Shown here: in pieces, positions 9,204 through 18,400 of the stretch
Layout: every line of letters begins with the position of its first letter
Numbering within the stretch: the first letter of the stretch is position 1
NCBI RefSeq assembly: GCF_000372845.1
Contig: NZ_KB889963.1
Span: forward strand, 1,048,127 to 1,112,126
Length of the DNA stretch: 64,000 nucleotides
Reading direction: 5' to 3'
Source of the DNA: Methylocystis rosea SV97
GTDB taxonomy: Bacteria > Pseudomonadota > Alphaproteobacteria > Rhizobiales > Beijerinckiaceae
Made by a program: the position numbers and the translations under genes
Notes under the pieces: model-generated
Told to the model about the DNA's origin: nothing
Seen by the model: only the letters and a program-made list of their open reading frames with translations
Databases searched by the model: none

Positions 9204-11636
9204 ATGAATAAGAAGCATTCCATATTTTCCTGCCTCGAGTCTTGGGAGATCGGGAAAAAATCCCGGCTTGTATGTAGTTTCGGCGCGCCGGTTGTGATCG
9301 CGCTCGAAATCGCATCGGCTTCGGCGCAGAACGCCTCGCAAACATTGCCTCCGGTGACCGTGGACGCCCCGCGCGATAAGCCGCAAGCCAAACCGCGGCA
9401 ACAAACGCAACGTCCCGTCGCATCGAGCGCACGGGCAAGCAGCGTTCATCCGAGCGGCCCGAGACCGCATGTGGCTTCGACTTCGCGCGGCGCCACGTCC
9501 GCCGCCCCGCAGGTCGGGCCTCCGCTGCTCTCCGGCGCAAGCGGCGTCGCGCCGTCTCCGCCGACGGGCGAAATCGGCAATCTTCCGCCCGCCTATGCCG
9601 GAGGCGAGGTCGCTCGCGGCGCACGGCTCGGCATGCTCGGCAATCGCGATTTCATGGATACGCCGTTCAATATGACGAGCTACACGTCGGCGCTGATCGA
9701 GAACCAGCAGGCGCGCACCTTGCAGCAGGTCCTGGAGAATGATCCGTCGGTCCGCATGGCAACGTCGGCGGGGCACGTTCGCGAGAATTTCAGAATTCGC
9801 GGCTTCCCCGTGCTAGGCAGCGAGCTCGCGCTCAATGGCATGTATGGTCTCGCGCCCGACGGCCATGTGCCGACCGAATTCCTGGAGCGCGTCGAAGTGC
9901 TCAAGGGTCCGGGCGCGCTGCTCAACGGGATGGCGCCCTTCGGCGCGGTCGGCGGCTCGATCAATCTCGTCACCAAACATGCCAGCGACGCGCCAATCAC
10001 AAGCGTCAGCACGGATTACACATCTAGTTCTCAGTTCGGCACGCATATCGACGTCGGGCGACGCGGTGGCGACCATAACCAGTTCGGCGTTCGCTACAAC
10101 GGCGTTTATCGCAGCGGCGGGACGGCGCTCGACGAGCAGTGGAAAGTGCGTGGCCTGAATGCGCTGGCGCTCGATTTCCGCGAAGAGCGCGTCAGGCTGT
10201 CGATAGACGCCTATCACAGCCAGGAAATCTTCAAGAACGGCAGCGCATTCTTCGCGAGCTTCACTGGCATTGGAGCGGCGGCTGCGCCAAGCGCAAGCAA
10301 GAATCTGTTTGTCGGTACGAACGCCCGCTTCGAGAACGCGGCGGTCATGGCGCGCGGCGAACTCGATATTGCAGAAAATGTCACCGTTTTCGCCGGGATC
10401 GGGTTTTTGGACAGCCGGAACTTCGGCTTCACCAATGGAACCCAGGCCCCCAGCGTCAATCTCCTCGGTAACTTTACTGGACCACGAATCGTCAATCTGC
10501 GCGGCTACACCAATACGCTGTCGACGCAGGGCGGCATTCGTGGCCAGTTGGACACAGGCCCGCTGCGCCATCAATTCGTGCTGAGCGCTTCGGCACTGAA
10601 ATTAAGCCAAAGTTCGGAGTTCGGCTTCAGCGGGTCATACAGATCGAACATTTATCTGCCCGTCGTGCCGCCTCAGGCGCCGCCGCCGGCGGTCGTTCCG
10701 AACACGGCGTTCAATCCCAGTCGGCCGTATTTCGAGACCGATCCGCGAAAGACCGGAGAGAACTATCTCGCCAGCCTCGCCTTCGCCGACACTATTTCCG
10801 CGTTCGACGATCGTATCCAGTTTATCGGCGGGCTTCGCAGTCAGCGCGTGATGACCAAGACCTATCAAGCCAATACCGGCTTGGAGACCAACTCCTATGA
10901 TAGCCATCGTCTCTCGCCGGCCTATGCGTTGATCGTGAAGCCTTTCGACAATCGGCTGTCGCTTTACGCCAACTATATCGAGGGCCTCAGTCAGGGGTTG
11001 CGAGTCACCAATCCGCTCGCAACCAATTTCAACGAGTCGTTTCCGCCCTTTGTCTCCAAGCAGATCGAGACTGGCGCGAAGCTGGATTTGGGCATTCTTG
11101 CGAACACGCTGAGCTTCTACGAGATTACGCAACCCACTCTTTCGACCGTGACGAGCGGAGGCCTGCTCAGTTACAAGCCGGTCCGGCAGCGCAACCAGGG
11201 CATAGAGTGGAACGTCTTCGGCGAGCCGATTCCCGGCGTCCGCGTGCTGGGCGGCGTCACCTATATGGTCGGCGTCATCACGCAGAGCGCTGACGGAAAG
11301 ACCACCGGAAAGAACGCCTTCGGCATACCAAGATGGCAGGCGAACTTTTATGGCGAATGGGACCTTCCCTATCTGGTCGGGGTGACCGTGGAAGGCCGCG
11401 TCATCTATACGAGCGCCCTCTATGTCGACTCGTTGAACTATTACCGAATTCCTGAATGGGCGCGCTTCGACGCAGGCGCTCGCTACACTACGAAGATCTA
11501 CGGCACAGACATGACGCTGCGGGCGAATGTGAACAATCTGTTCAACCACAGCTACTGGTCTGGAGCGTTTAACGACGGTTTCGCCACGCTCGATGCGCCG
11601 CGCACCGTCCTTCTGTCGGCGACCTTCAACTTCTAA
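9204..11636 (+). CDS. TonB-dependent siderophore receptor
   Basis: An outer-membrane receptor of about 810 residues. A signal region (hydrophobic segment SFGAPVVIALEIASASA) is followed by a TonB-box-like stretch (LPPVTVDAP), a Pro/Ser-rich linker of about 100 residues, a plug domain (RTLQQVLENDPSVR, FRIRGFP, FLERVEVLKGPGALLNG, GGSINLVTK) and a beta-barrel that ends in the expected aromatic residue (SATFNF). The plug and barrel resemble the FhuE/FpvA/ferrichrome-type siderophore receptors. The open frame extends back to a TTG at 9126, but ATG 9204 is preceded by GAGGCGGAAG, a good ribosome site, and gives the cleaner signal peptide. It is the first gene of a tight run that continues with small membrane proteins, PepSY protein and Fes esterase, and it presumably imports the ferric form of the NRPS product made downstream. 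Confidence 0.92.
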   Translation: MNKKHSIFSCLESWEIGKKSRLVCSFGAPVVIALEIASASAQNASQTLPPVTVDAPRDKPQAKPRQQTQRPVASSARASSVHPSGPRPHVASTSRGATSAAPQVGPPLLSGASGVAPSPPTGEIGNLPPAYAGGEVARGARLGMLGNRDFMDTPFNMTSYTSALIENQQARTLQQVLENDPSVRMATSAGHVRENFRIRGFPVLGSELALNGMYGLAPDGHVPTEFLERVEVLKGPGALLNGMAPFGAVGGSINLVTKHASDAPITSVSTDYTSSSQFGTHIDVGRRGGDHNQFGVRYNGVYRSGGTALDEQWKVRGLNALALDFREERVRLSIDAYHSQEIFKNGSAFFASFTGIGAAAAPSASKNLFVGTNARFENAAVMARGELDIAENVTVFAGIGFLDSRNFGFTNGTQAPSVNLLGNFTGPRIVNLRGYTNTLSTQGGIRGQLDTGPLRHQFVLSASALKLSQSSEFGFSGSYRSNIYLPVVPPQAPPPAVVPNTAFNPSRPYFETDPRKTGENYLASLAFADTISAFDDRIQFIGGLRSQRVMTKTYQANTGLETNSYDSHRLSPAYALIVKPFDNRLSLYANYIEGLSQGLRVTNPLATNFNESFPPFVSKQIETGAKLDLGILANTLSFYEITQPTLSTVTSGGLLSYKPVRQRNQGIEWNVFGEPIPGVRVLGGVTYMVGVITQSADGKTTGKNAFGIPRWQANFYGEWDLPYLVGVTVEGRVIYTSALYVDSLNYYRIPEWARFDAGARYTTKIYGTDMTLRANVNNLFNHSYWSGAFNDGFATLDAPRTVLLSATFNF

Positions 11637-11651
11637 GGATAGGAGCGGACG

Positions 11652-11939
11652 ATGATCCTCTCGCCCGCAGCTATTCAATTCGCGGCCTGCGCGGCCATCG
11701 CGGCGGGCGCCGCCAGCCTCTATCTCGGCGCGCAGAATCAGCGCTGGCTGTCGCGGCCGCTGCCTGGGTTGTGGAGCGGCCTCGCTGGCGCGGCGCTGCT
11801 GCTTCTCGGCGCGTTTCTGTGGAGTCAGGTGGTTCAGCTTTCGACCGCGATTTTCGCGGCGCTCGTTTTTATCATGCTTCTGTTCATCGTCTTCCCAGCC
11901 CTAGGAGCGCTGCGAACCTTCATCAGGAACGCGCTATGA
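11652..11939 (+). CDS. Small inner-membrane protein of the siderophore-uptake operon
   Basis: A 95-residue hydrophobic protein with three probable membrane helices (AAIQFAACAAIAAGAASLYL, LWSGLAGAALLLLGAFLW, STAIFAALVFIMLLFIVF). It starts 15 bp after the receptor stop with GATAGGAGCGG as ribosome site, and its stop overlaps the next start (ATGAG). Small membrane proteins of uncharacterised DUF3325/DUF3649 type commonly sit between TonB-dependent receptors and PepSY proteins in iron loci; this is probably one of them, but I cannot say which. A role as partner of the PepSY protein in ferri-siderophore reduction is inference. Confidence 0.75.
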   Translation: MILSPAAIQFAACAAIAAGAASLYLGAQNQRWLSRPLPGLWSGLAGAALLLLGAFLWSQVVQLSTAIFAALVFIMLLFIVFPALGALRTFIRNAL

Positions 11940-12220
11940 GTCAGATCCGACGCGATTGGGTCAGCAAAACCTCGGCCGGCGCCATTCTAGGCTTCAGCCT
12001 CGCGATCGGGCTTGCGGGTCTCTTTGCGTGGCTCACTCCCGGCGGACTCGCAACTCCGAATAAATTTCAGCTCGTGATGTGGCTTATCGCGCCGATCTGG
12101 CTGACGACGCTGAGTCTGTGTTTCTTCTTTTCGAGCGGTATGCGCGCCTGGCTCTGGCTGGGTGGCGTAAATCTACTGGCATACGCCGGCCTATTCGCCT
12201 GCCGCTCTTTCCTTCGCTAA
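11936..12220 (+). CDS. Small inner-membrane protein, iron-uptake operon
   Basis: A 94-residue protein with three predicted helices, the first near AGAILGFSLAIGLAGLFAWL, the second around LVMWLIAPIWLTTLSLCFFF and the third near WLWLGGVNLLAYAGLF. Its ATG overlaps the previous stop codon by 3 bp, so it is translationally coupled. The open frame reaches further back, but that extension lies inside the preceding gene. The Trp-rich helix ends resemble the small proteins that accompany PepSY reductases in siderophore operons. No catalytic motif is visible. Confidence 0.75.
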   Translation: MSQIRRDWVSKTSAGAILGFSLAIGLAGLFAWLTPGGLATPNKFQLVMWLIAPIWLTTLSLCFFFSSGMRAWLWLGGVNLLAYAGLFACRSFLR

Positions 12221-12235
12221 TTGGGACAACGCACG

Positions 12236-13837
12236 ATGCGCAGCGACGTTGTTCGACTCTATAAGGTTGTTCATACTTGGACAGGCATCACCGCCGGGAT
12301 GTTTATGTTCATCGCCTTCTACGCCGGCTCCATCACGGTGTTCGCCGAGCCCCTCGCGCGCTGGGTTTCATCCCCCGCTCCAGTCCGCCTCACCGCTCTT
12401 GCCCGATCGGATGAATTGATCGCGCACACGCTTGCCGTTCGTCCTGACGCCGCGAAGGAATTCACACTTTATCTGACCGATACCGAAGATCTTTGGGCGC
12501 GCCTCACATGGCGAAAAGGCAAGGACGACAGGACGCCATGGTCGGCGGAACTTTCTTCCGGAGGTGACTTGCGCCTGGCGCAGTCATATCGCTCGAGTCT
12601 TGCCGACTTTGTCGACAACATTCACCGAACCGCGGGCATTCCAGGCGCCAATGACATCGGCGAGACCATCATGGGCGTCGTGAGCGCCGTCTATGCCGTC
12701 GCGCTTGTGTCGGGCTTGATCATCGTTCTGCCTTCGCTCGTTAAGGATCTCTTCGCGCTGCGAATCGGCGCCAATCTCAAACGCATGTGGCTCGACGCGC
12801 ATAATGTCGTGGGCGTCGTCAGCCTGCCGTTCCACATCGTCATCGCGCTGAGCGCGGTCGTTTTCTGCCTGCACGAACCCCTGTACGACGCGCTCGACTA
12901 CGTCGTCTATGACGGCCGTCTGAAGTCAGTCATGGCCGCGAGCAACCCCTTCAACTCGATCAAAAAGGACGAGCGACCCGCGCCGATGCTGCCCGTCAAC
13001 ACGCTCCTTGAGCGGGTGAAGGCGGCGTCGCCGAGTTTCGTCCCCGCCGAGATGCGTTACCGAAACGCTGGACTTCGCGGCGCCTCGGTTCAGGTTTGGG
13101 GTTATGACGCCCGCTATATGACGCGAGGAAAGGGGTTTGCGGTCATCAGTCCGGTTACCGGCGAGATCGCCAACACGGACTATCTGCCGGGCAGAGAGGG
13201 AACTTGGACGGGCGTCGTGGCGACGTTCTTCGCCCTGCATTTCGCTACCTTCGGCGGCGATATCGTGCGCGTCTGCTACTTCCTTCTCGGCATCGCGGGC
13301 GCCTTCCTTTTCTATTCCGGCAATTTGCTTTGGATTGAGTCTCGCCGGCGAACTGAACGGCGAAACGGCGGGCCCGTAAATCAGAAGACATCGACGCGGC
13401 TGATGTCCGCCGCGACGGTCGGCGTTTGTCTCGGCGCGATCTGCGCGATCTCCATCACGATCGTGGCGGCGAAATGGTTGAACGGCCGCGTCGCGAACAT
13501 CGATGTGTGGCACAATGGCGTTTATTACGCCGTGTTCCTTGCGAGCGTGCTTTGGTCGTTTCTCAGGGGAGCGGCCGCGGCCAGCGTTGAACTTCTCTGG
13601 CTTGCCGCGATAGCCGCCGCTGCAATTCCTTTCACCTCACTGTTCAGTTGGGCGTCGCCTGCGCTCGGCATGCAAGGTTCGGCGAGCATGGCCGCGCTCG
13701 GCGTCGACCTCGTCGCGCTTTCCGCCGCCTTATGTTTCGTCTGGATGGCGCGCTCTGCAGCTCATCGCGTGGAATATGGGCCCGCCGACAGCGTCTGGGC
13801 GGCGTCACACCGGCAATTACAGGAGGCGACGCGATGA
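12236..13837 (+). CDS. PepSY-associated transmembrane protein, putative ferri-siderophore reductase
   Basis: A membrane protein of about 533 residues in the PepSY_TM family. The first helix follows LYKVVHTWTGITAGMFMF, with the His that family members use as a likely heme or metal ligand. Further paired helices lie near NIHRTAGIPG...VYAVALVSGLIIVLPSL and AHNVVGVVSLPFHIVIALSAVVF, with His residues at helix ends, and several helices fill the C-terminal third. In Pseudomonas such proteins (FpvG type) reduce ferri-siderophore in the periplasm, and that role is likely here because no ferri-siderophore ABC importer is encoded nearby. A TTG at 12221 would add five residues; ATG 12236 is preferred. 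The stop overlaps the esterase start by 4 bp. Confidence 0.85.
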   Translation: MRSDVVRLYKVVHTWTGITAGMFMFIAFYAGSITVFAEPLARWVSSPAPVRLTALARSDELIAHTLAVRPDAAKEFTLYLTDTEDLWARLTWRKGKDDRTPWSAELSSGGDLRLAQSYRSSLADFVDNIHRTAGIPGANDIGETIMGVVSAVYAVALVSGLIIVLPSLVKDLFALRIGANLKRMWLDAHNVVGVVSLPFHIVIALSAVVFCLHEPLYDALDYVVYDGRLKSVMAASNPFNSIKKDERPAPMLPVNTLLERVKAASPSFVPAEMRYRNAGLRGASVQVWGYDARYMTRGKGFAVISPVTGEIANTDYLPGREGTWTGVVATFFALHFATFGGDIVRVCYFLLGIAGAFLFYSGNLLWIESRRRTERRNGGPVNQKTSTRLMSAATVGVCLGAICAISITIVAAKWLNGRVANIDVWHNGVYYAVFLASVLWSFLRGAAAASVELLWLAAIAAAAIPFTSLFSWASPALGMQGSASMAALGVDLVALSAALCFVWMARSAAHRVEYGPADSVWAASHRQLQEATR

Positions 13838-15198
13838 CGACGCCCTGCGAGCAATTGTTGGAAGCGCGCTTCGGCCAAGACGTGGGCTCCGATCGCTGGT
13901 GGCGTCGGATCGCCATCGAAGGCTGCCCAGTTGTCCAGGCGATAGGCGGGGACCGGGCGCGCGTATTGTTCTTGTGGCGAGACCCCGAAGGCGATGCGAC
14001 GGCCTCAAGGACTCTATCCGTTTATATCGATATCTGCTCAGTCACTGATCATCATAGCAATGAGCCCGCCTCTTTAGAGCGGATCGCCGGAACGGATGTC
14101 TGGCATTGGTCCTTCGAGGTAGAGGCTGAATGGCGCGGAAGCTACTGCTTCATTCCTCTCGATGACAACCATCTCCATGGCGCCCGCGGCGCTGACGGCG
14201 AGATCACACTTAGAGAGTGGTGGCGCTCGGCGCTGAAGTTCGCGCGGACCGATCCGTTGAACCCCAACCTTGGCTATGTCGGTCTGAGCGGACAGCCGTT
14301 ATCCGCGGCGCATCTTCCGCAAGCGCCATTCCAAACGGCGTGGCGAGACGTCGACCGTAAAAACCGCGCAGCAGCCGATCAAAGTCGCCTGCATCAAATG
14401 GAATGGAACAGCGCTCAGCTGCGTAACAGTCGCCGTGTTTGGATTTATCGCACTGGCGCGACGCCTAAAGGAGGAAAGCTTCCTCTCGTCGTGCTCCTGG
14501 ACGGCCAATATTGGGCCGAAGCCATGCCGGTCTTCTCGGCCTTGGATCATGCCACACAAGCCGACTTGCTCCCGCCCAGCGTCTATGTGCTCATCGACTC
14601 GCTCAACGCAAACATGCGTCGTCGTGAACTCGCGTGTGACGAAGCCTTTCTAGAGGCCGTTCAGCAGGAGCTTTTGCCAATCGTGGCTAGCGTCGCGCCG
14701 TGCGGCCACGATCCGAGCAAGACCGTCATAGCGGGACAGAGCTTTGGCGGACTCGCGGCGCTTTTCGCAGGACTTCGCGCGCCAGAATGCTTCGGTTGCG
14801 TGCTCAGCCAGTCTGGCTCGTTTTGGTGGCCGGGAAGTTATGGGGGGGAGGAGCTACGCCCGCACGTTCCTGACACGCGCAGCCATGCGCGAGATGTCGT
14901 CGCGGATTTGATCGAGAGCAGCAAGAGCGACGTTTCCCGTCTTCGCGTCTTTCTTGAGGCTGGAAGCTTTGAGAAAGTCATTCGCGTCGCCAGCGACCGC
15001 GTTCACCGGACTCTCATCGACGCAGGGCACGACGCCCACTATCGCGTCTATTCGGGCGGGCACGATCCGCTCTGCTGGCGCGGCGGATTGATCGACGGAC
15101 TGTCTCTTCTGCTCGCCGACCATCGTGCAGCGCCCACGGGCGTTACGGCGTCTCGCTCGGACGCTTCAAGACTGGCCATTACAAACGCGACGGAGTGA
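13834..15198 (+). CDS. fes: Enterochelin esterase-type ferri-siderophore hydrolase
   Basis: A 454-residue protein with the two parts of Fes: an N-terminal beta-rich domain (residues about 25-170, with FLWRDPEGD and WRGSYCFIP) and a C-terminal alpha/beta-hydrolase of the esterase-D type. The nucleophile is Ser303 in the elbow GQSFGG, and the probable catalytic His is in YSGGHDPLCWRGG near the C terminus. No signal peptide is seen, so it should act in the cytoplasm on ester-linked catecholate siderophores. That fits a serine-lactone product of the adjacent NRPS. The start chosen is the ATG that overlaps the PepSY stop codon; the open frame runs further upstream only inside that gene. Confidence 0.9.
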   Translation: MTTPCEQLLEARFGQDVGSDRWWRRIAIEGCPVVQAIGGDRARVLFLWRDPEGDATASRTLSVYIDICSVTDHHSNEPASLERIAGTDVWHWSFEVEAEWRGSYCFIPLDDNHLHGARGADGEITLREWWRSALKFARTDPLNPNLGYVGLSGQPLSAAHLPQAPFQTAWRDVDRKNRAAADQSRLHQMEWNSAQLRNSRRVWIYRTGATPKGGKLPLVVLLDGQYWAEAMPVFSALDHATQADLLPPSVYVLIDSLNANMRRRELACDEAFLEAVQQELLPIVASVAPCGHDPSKTVIAGQSFGGLAALFAGLRAPECFGCVLSQSGSFWWPGSYGGEELRPHVPDTRSHARDVVADLIESSKSDVSRLRVFLEAGSFEKVIRVASDRVHRTLIDAGHDAHYRVYSGGHDPLCWRGGLIDGLSLLLADHRAAPTGVTASRSDASRLAITNATE

Positions 15199-15202
15199 AT
15201 GT

Positions 15203-15427
15203 GTGAACGACGCGCAGGCAAATCCATTCGACGACGAAAGCCTTACGTTTCTCGTTCTGGTGAATTCCCAGGGACAACACAGTCTCTGGCCAACATTCGC
15301 CCCGGAGCCCGCGGGCTGGCGACGACTCTTCGGTCCGAGCGATCGCAGCGACTGCGTAAAATTTGTCGATGAGCATTGGACGGACATGCGCCCGAAATCT
15401 CTTCGTGAGGCTTCCCGTCCGCGCTGA
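15203..15427 (+). CDS. MbtH-like NRPS accessory protein
   Basis: A 74-residue MbtH-family protein, which binds A domains and is needed for their folding or activity. The signature is complete: NPFDDES at the N terminus, FLVLVN, QGQHSLWP, GWRRLFG and WTDMRPKSL, with the three conserved Trp. The start is the GTG at 15203, preceded by GGAGTGA. It lies directly before the NRPS gene (45 bp), and both A domains downstream are probable clients. Confidence 0.93.
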   Translation: MNDAQANPFDDESLTFLVLVNSQGQHSLWPTFAPEPAGWRRLFGPSDRSDCVKFVDEHWTDMRPKSLREASRPR

Positions 15428-15471
15428 TCGAATGATTTCGTAAACAGCCTATCTTTTGAGGGGAACGACAA

Positions 15472-18400
15472 GTGCTTCTGGCTCCGCCTTTGCGACCTTC
15501 CTTGCCGATCGCGCTTGAACTCCCGCTCATTGCCGCGCAGCCCGGCATCTGGATGGGCGATCAGGTTTCGCCGACGCGAAACGCCTTCATTGTTGCGCAA
15601 TATGTGGAGCTAAATGGCGACGTCGATCTTGAATCTCTACGCCTCGCCATTCGCATCGGACTTTCCGAGGCCGATACAATTCACGCCCGATTTATCGAGT
15701 CCGAGGGCCGGCTCTCGCAAATCATTCCTCAACGCCGAAACGCTGGAGAGTCGCCTGATCCGGATGTCGTTGACGTCAGCGTAGAACCCGATCCGGAGGC
15801 TGCAGCGCTTGCCTTCATGCGCGCCGATCTGGCGGCGGATCTGCCACTGGATGGCGACGCGTTGCTCTATCGGCACGCGCTGATTCGTCTCGGTGAAACA
15901 TCGAATGGCGAGCGTTGGTTCTGGTATCAGCGATACCACCATTTGATGGTCGACGGCTTCAGCTTTACCGCCATCGCGCGGCGCATAGCCGATATTTACA
16001 CGGCGCTAAGGCGCGGCAAGCCTTTAGGGGATTCGCCTTTCACCTCCTTCGCCGAGGTCGTCGAAGAATACCAGTCCTATGAGGGCTCGAAGGCGCAGGA
16101 AGCAGACCGGTTGTTTTGGTTGGACCACGCCAAAAAACTGCCCACTCCGATCGCATTGTCGCAGCCGAGCGCGAAGGCCTCTCAGGCTACGGATGTGTCG
16201 TTGGCGCTGCGGCGGAGAATATCTCTTCCGCCAGATGTTATGACAGCGTTCGAGACGCAAGGCGCCGCAGTTCGCGTCTCCGGCGTCGAAATGGCGATGG
16301 CGGCCGTCTTCGCATATCTGCATCGGATGAGCGGCGCGACGCGGTTGACCGTCGGCATGCCCTTCATGCGACGCATGGGATCCATCGCGCTCTTCGCCGC
16401 AGGTCCTGTCGTCAACGTCCTGCCTGTACAGCTGAGCGTGGCGCCATCGATGGTGCTGTCGGAGGCGGCGACAGCGCTTGCCTCGGAATTGAAGGCGGTG
16501 CGCCGACGCCAACGGTACGAAGCCGAACAGCTGCGGCGAGATCTCGGGCTGGTCGGCTCGGATCGCTCTCTCTACGGGCCGATGCTCAATCTCAAGATGT
16601 TCGATTATCGGCTCGATTTCCATGGCGTCGCGGGCGTGACGCATCAGCTGGCGTCGGGGCCGGTCGAAGACATGGAAGTCGATCTTTATGTCGACGACGG
16701 CAGGTTGACGATTGATCTCGTCGCGAATTGCGATCGCTACGACGAGCAGGATCTGGAACTGCACGCGGAGAGGCTCGCCTGTCTCGTGGAGCGCCTCGCG
16801 GAAGATCCCAAGCTCGCAATCGGCGCGGCGCCGCTCCTGACCGAAGGCGAGCGCGCGCTGATCGGGTCGGCGAACGACACGGCGAAAGATGTTCCACGAC
16901 TGACATTATGCGACATGCTGGCCGCCCAGGCGGCAAAGACGCCAGACGCTATAGCGCTCGTTGATGCAGACCACACGTTGACTTATCGAGAGGTTCGGCG
17001 CCAGGTCTCTCGATTTGCGCAGATGCTTGCAGATGCGGGGGTAATCGCCGAGGATCATGTCGCGATCGCGCTTCCCCGGACTGTTCACTTAAGTCTTGCG
17101 ATCATGGCGGTGCTTGAAACGGGCGCCGCCTACCTGCCCCTCGACATCAATTATCCCGACGAGCGACTGGCTTATATGGCCGAGGACGCAGCGCCGCGCG
17201 TGATCATCACCACCGAGACTCTGCGTAGCCGGTTCGAAAGTATGGGACCGGTTCTGATCTTCGATGAGCTTGCGCCCGGTGTCGAAGAACATCCCTCAGC
17301 GCCAAAGACGACGCTCACGCTGGGCCACCCCGCCTATATCATCTACACGTCAGGCAGCACCGGAAAGCCGAAGGGCGTCGTTGTCTCTCACGGTGCGGTC
17401 GTCAATCTCCTTTGCTGGCTTCAAGACGAATATTCGCTAAACGCCGACGACGTGGTTCTGCAGAAGACGCCCTGCAGCTTCGATGTCTCGGTCGGCGAGT
17501 TCTTCTGGCCCCTGACATGCGGCGCGCGTCTCGTGATGGCGCCGGAAGACGTGGACCGTGATCCCGAAGCCCTGCTGCAGGTCATCCGCGACTATCAGGT
17601 CACGACGATGAATTTCGTGCCGTCGCTGCTTGCCGCCTTTGTCGCCGGCGTTCGGGCGACGGCGAACGCCGCGCGTGACGCTGTGAGCGTGCGCGCAGTG
17701 TTCTGTATTGGCGAGGCCCTGTCGAAGGAACTCGCTGAAGCTTTCGAGATGCTTTTTCACGCCCCTCTGCATAATGTTTATGGACCGACAGAAGCGACGG
17801 TCGAGGTGACCTATCAACCTGCATTCGGACAGGCGCTCGCGTCGGCGCGGGGACCGGGCGTGCCGATCGGGCGCCCTTTGTGGAACACGGGCTTGCGCAT
17901 ATTGGACGCGCGCTTGCGCCCCGCGCCGATCGGCGTCGCCGGCGATCTCTATCTGGCGGGGTCGCAGCTTGCGCAGGGCTATTGGCGCCGCGCTTCGCTG
18001 ACCGCAAGCCGGTTCGTCGCCGACCCCGAAGCCGATGGCGAGCGCATGTATCGCACCGGCGACATCGCGCGCTGGCTGCCTGACGGAACGGTCGATTATC
18101 TCGGTCGTAGGGACGATCAGCTTAAGATTCGCGGCCAGCGAATCGAGCTCGGCGAGATCGAAAGCGCTCTGCGGGATCAGCCGGGCGTTGGGCGAGCGGC
18201 GGTTATCGCGCGCATTTTCGGCTGCGGGCATGCGTCGGCGCTTGCTTCTGACGCTCGACAGCTCATCGGCTATGTCACGCCCGCGACGCGTGGCGGCGAA
18301 CTCTACGGCGACGCGCTGCGCGCGGCGCTGAGCACGCGCCTTCCTGCCTATATGACGCCTGTTGCGATCGTGGTTTTGGAAGAATTTCCACTGAGCGCCA

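Noticed and set aside
10635..11678. 347-codon minus-strand frame opposite the TonB-dependent receptor
   Set aside because: The receptor barrel is clear on the plus strand; this frame shows no family features.
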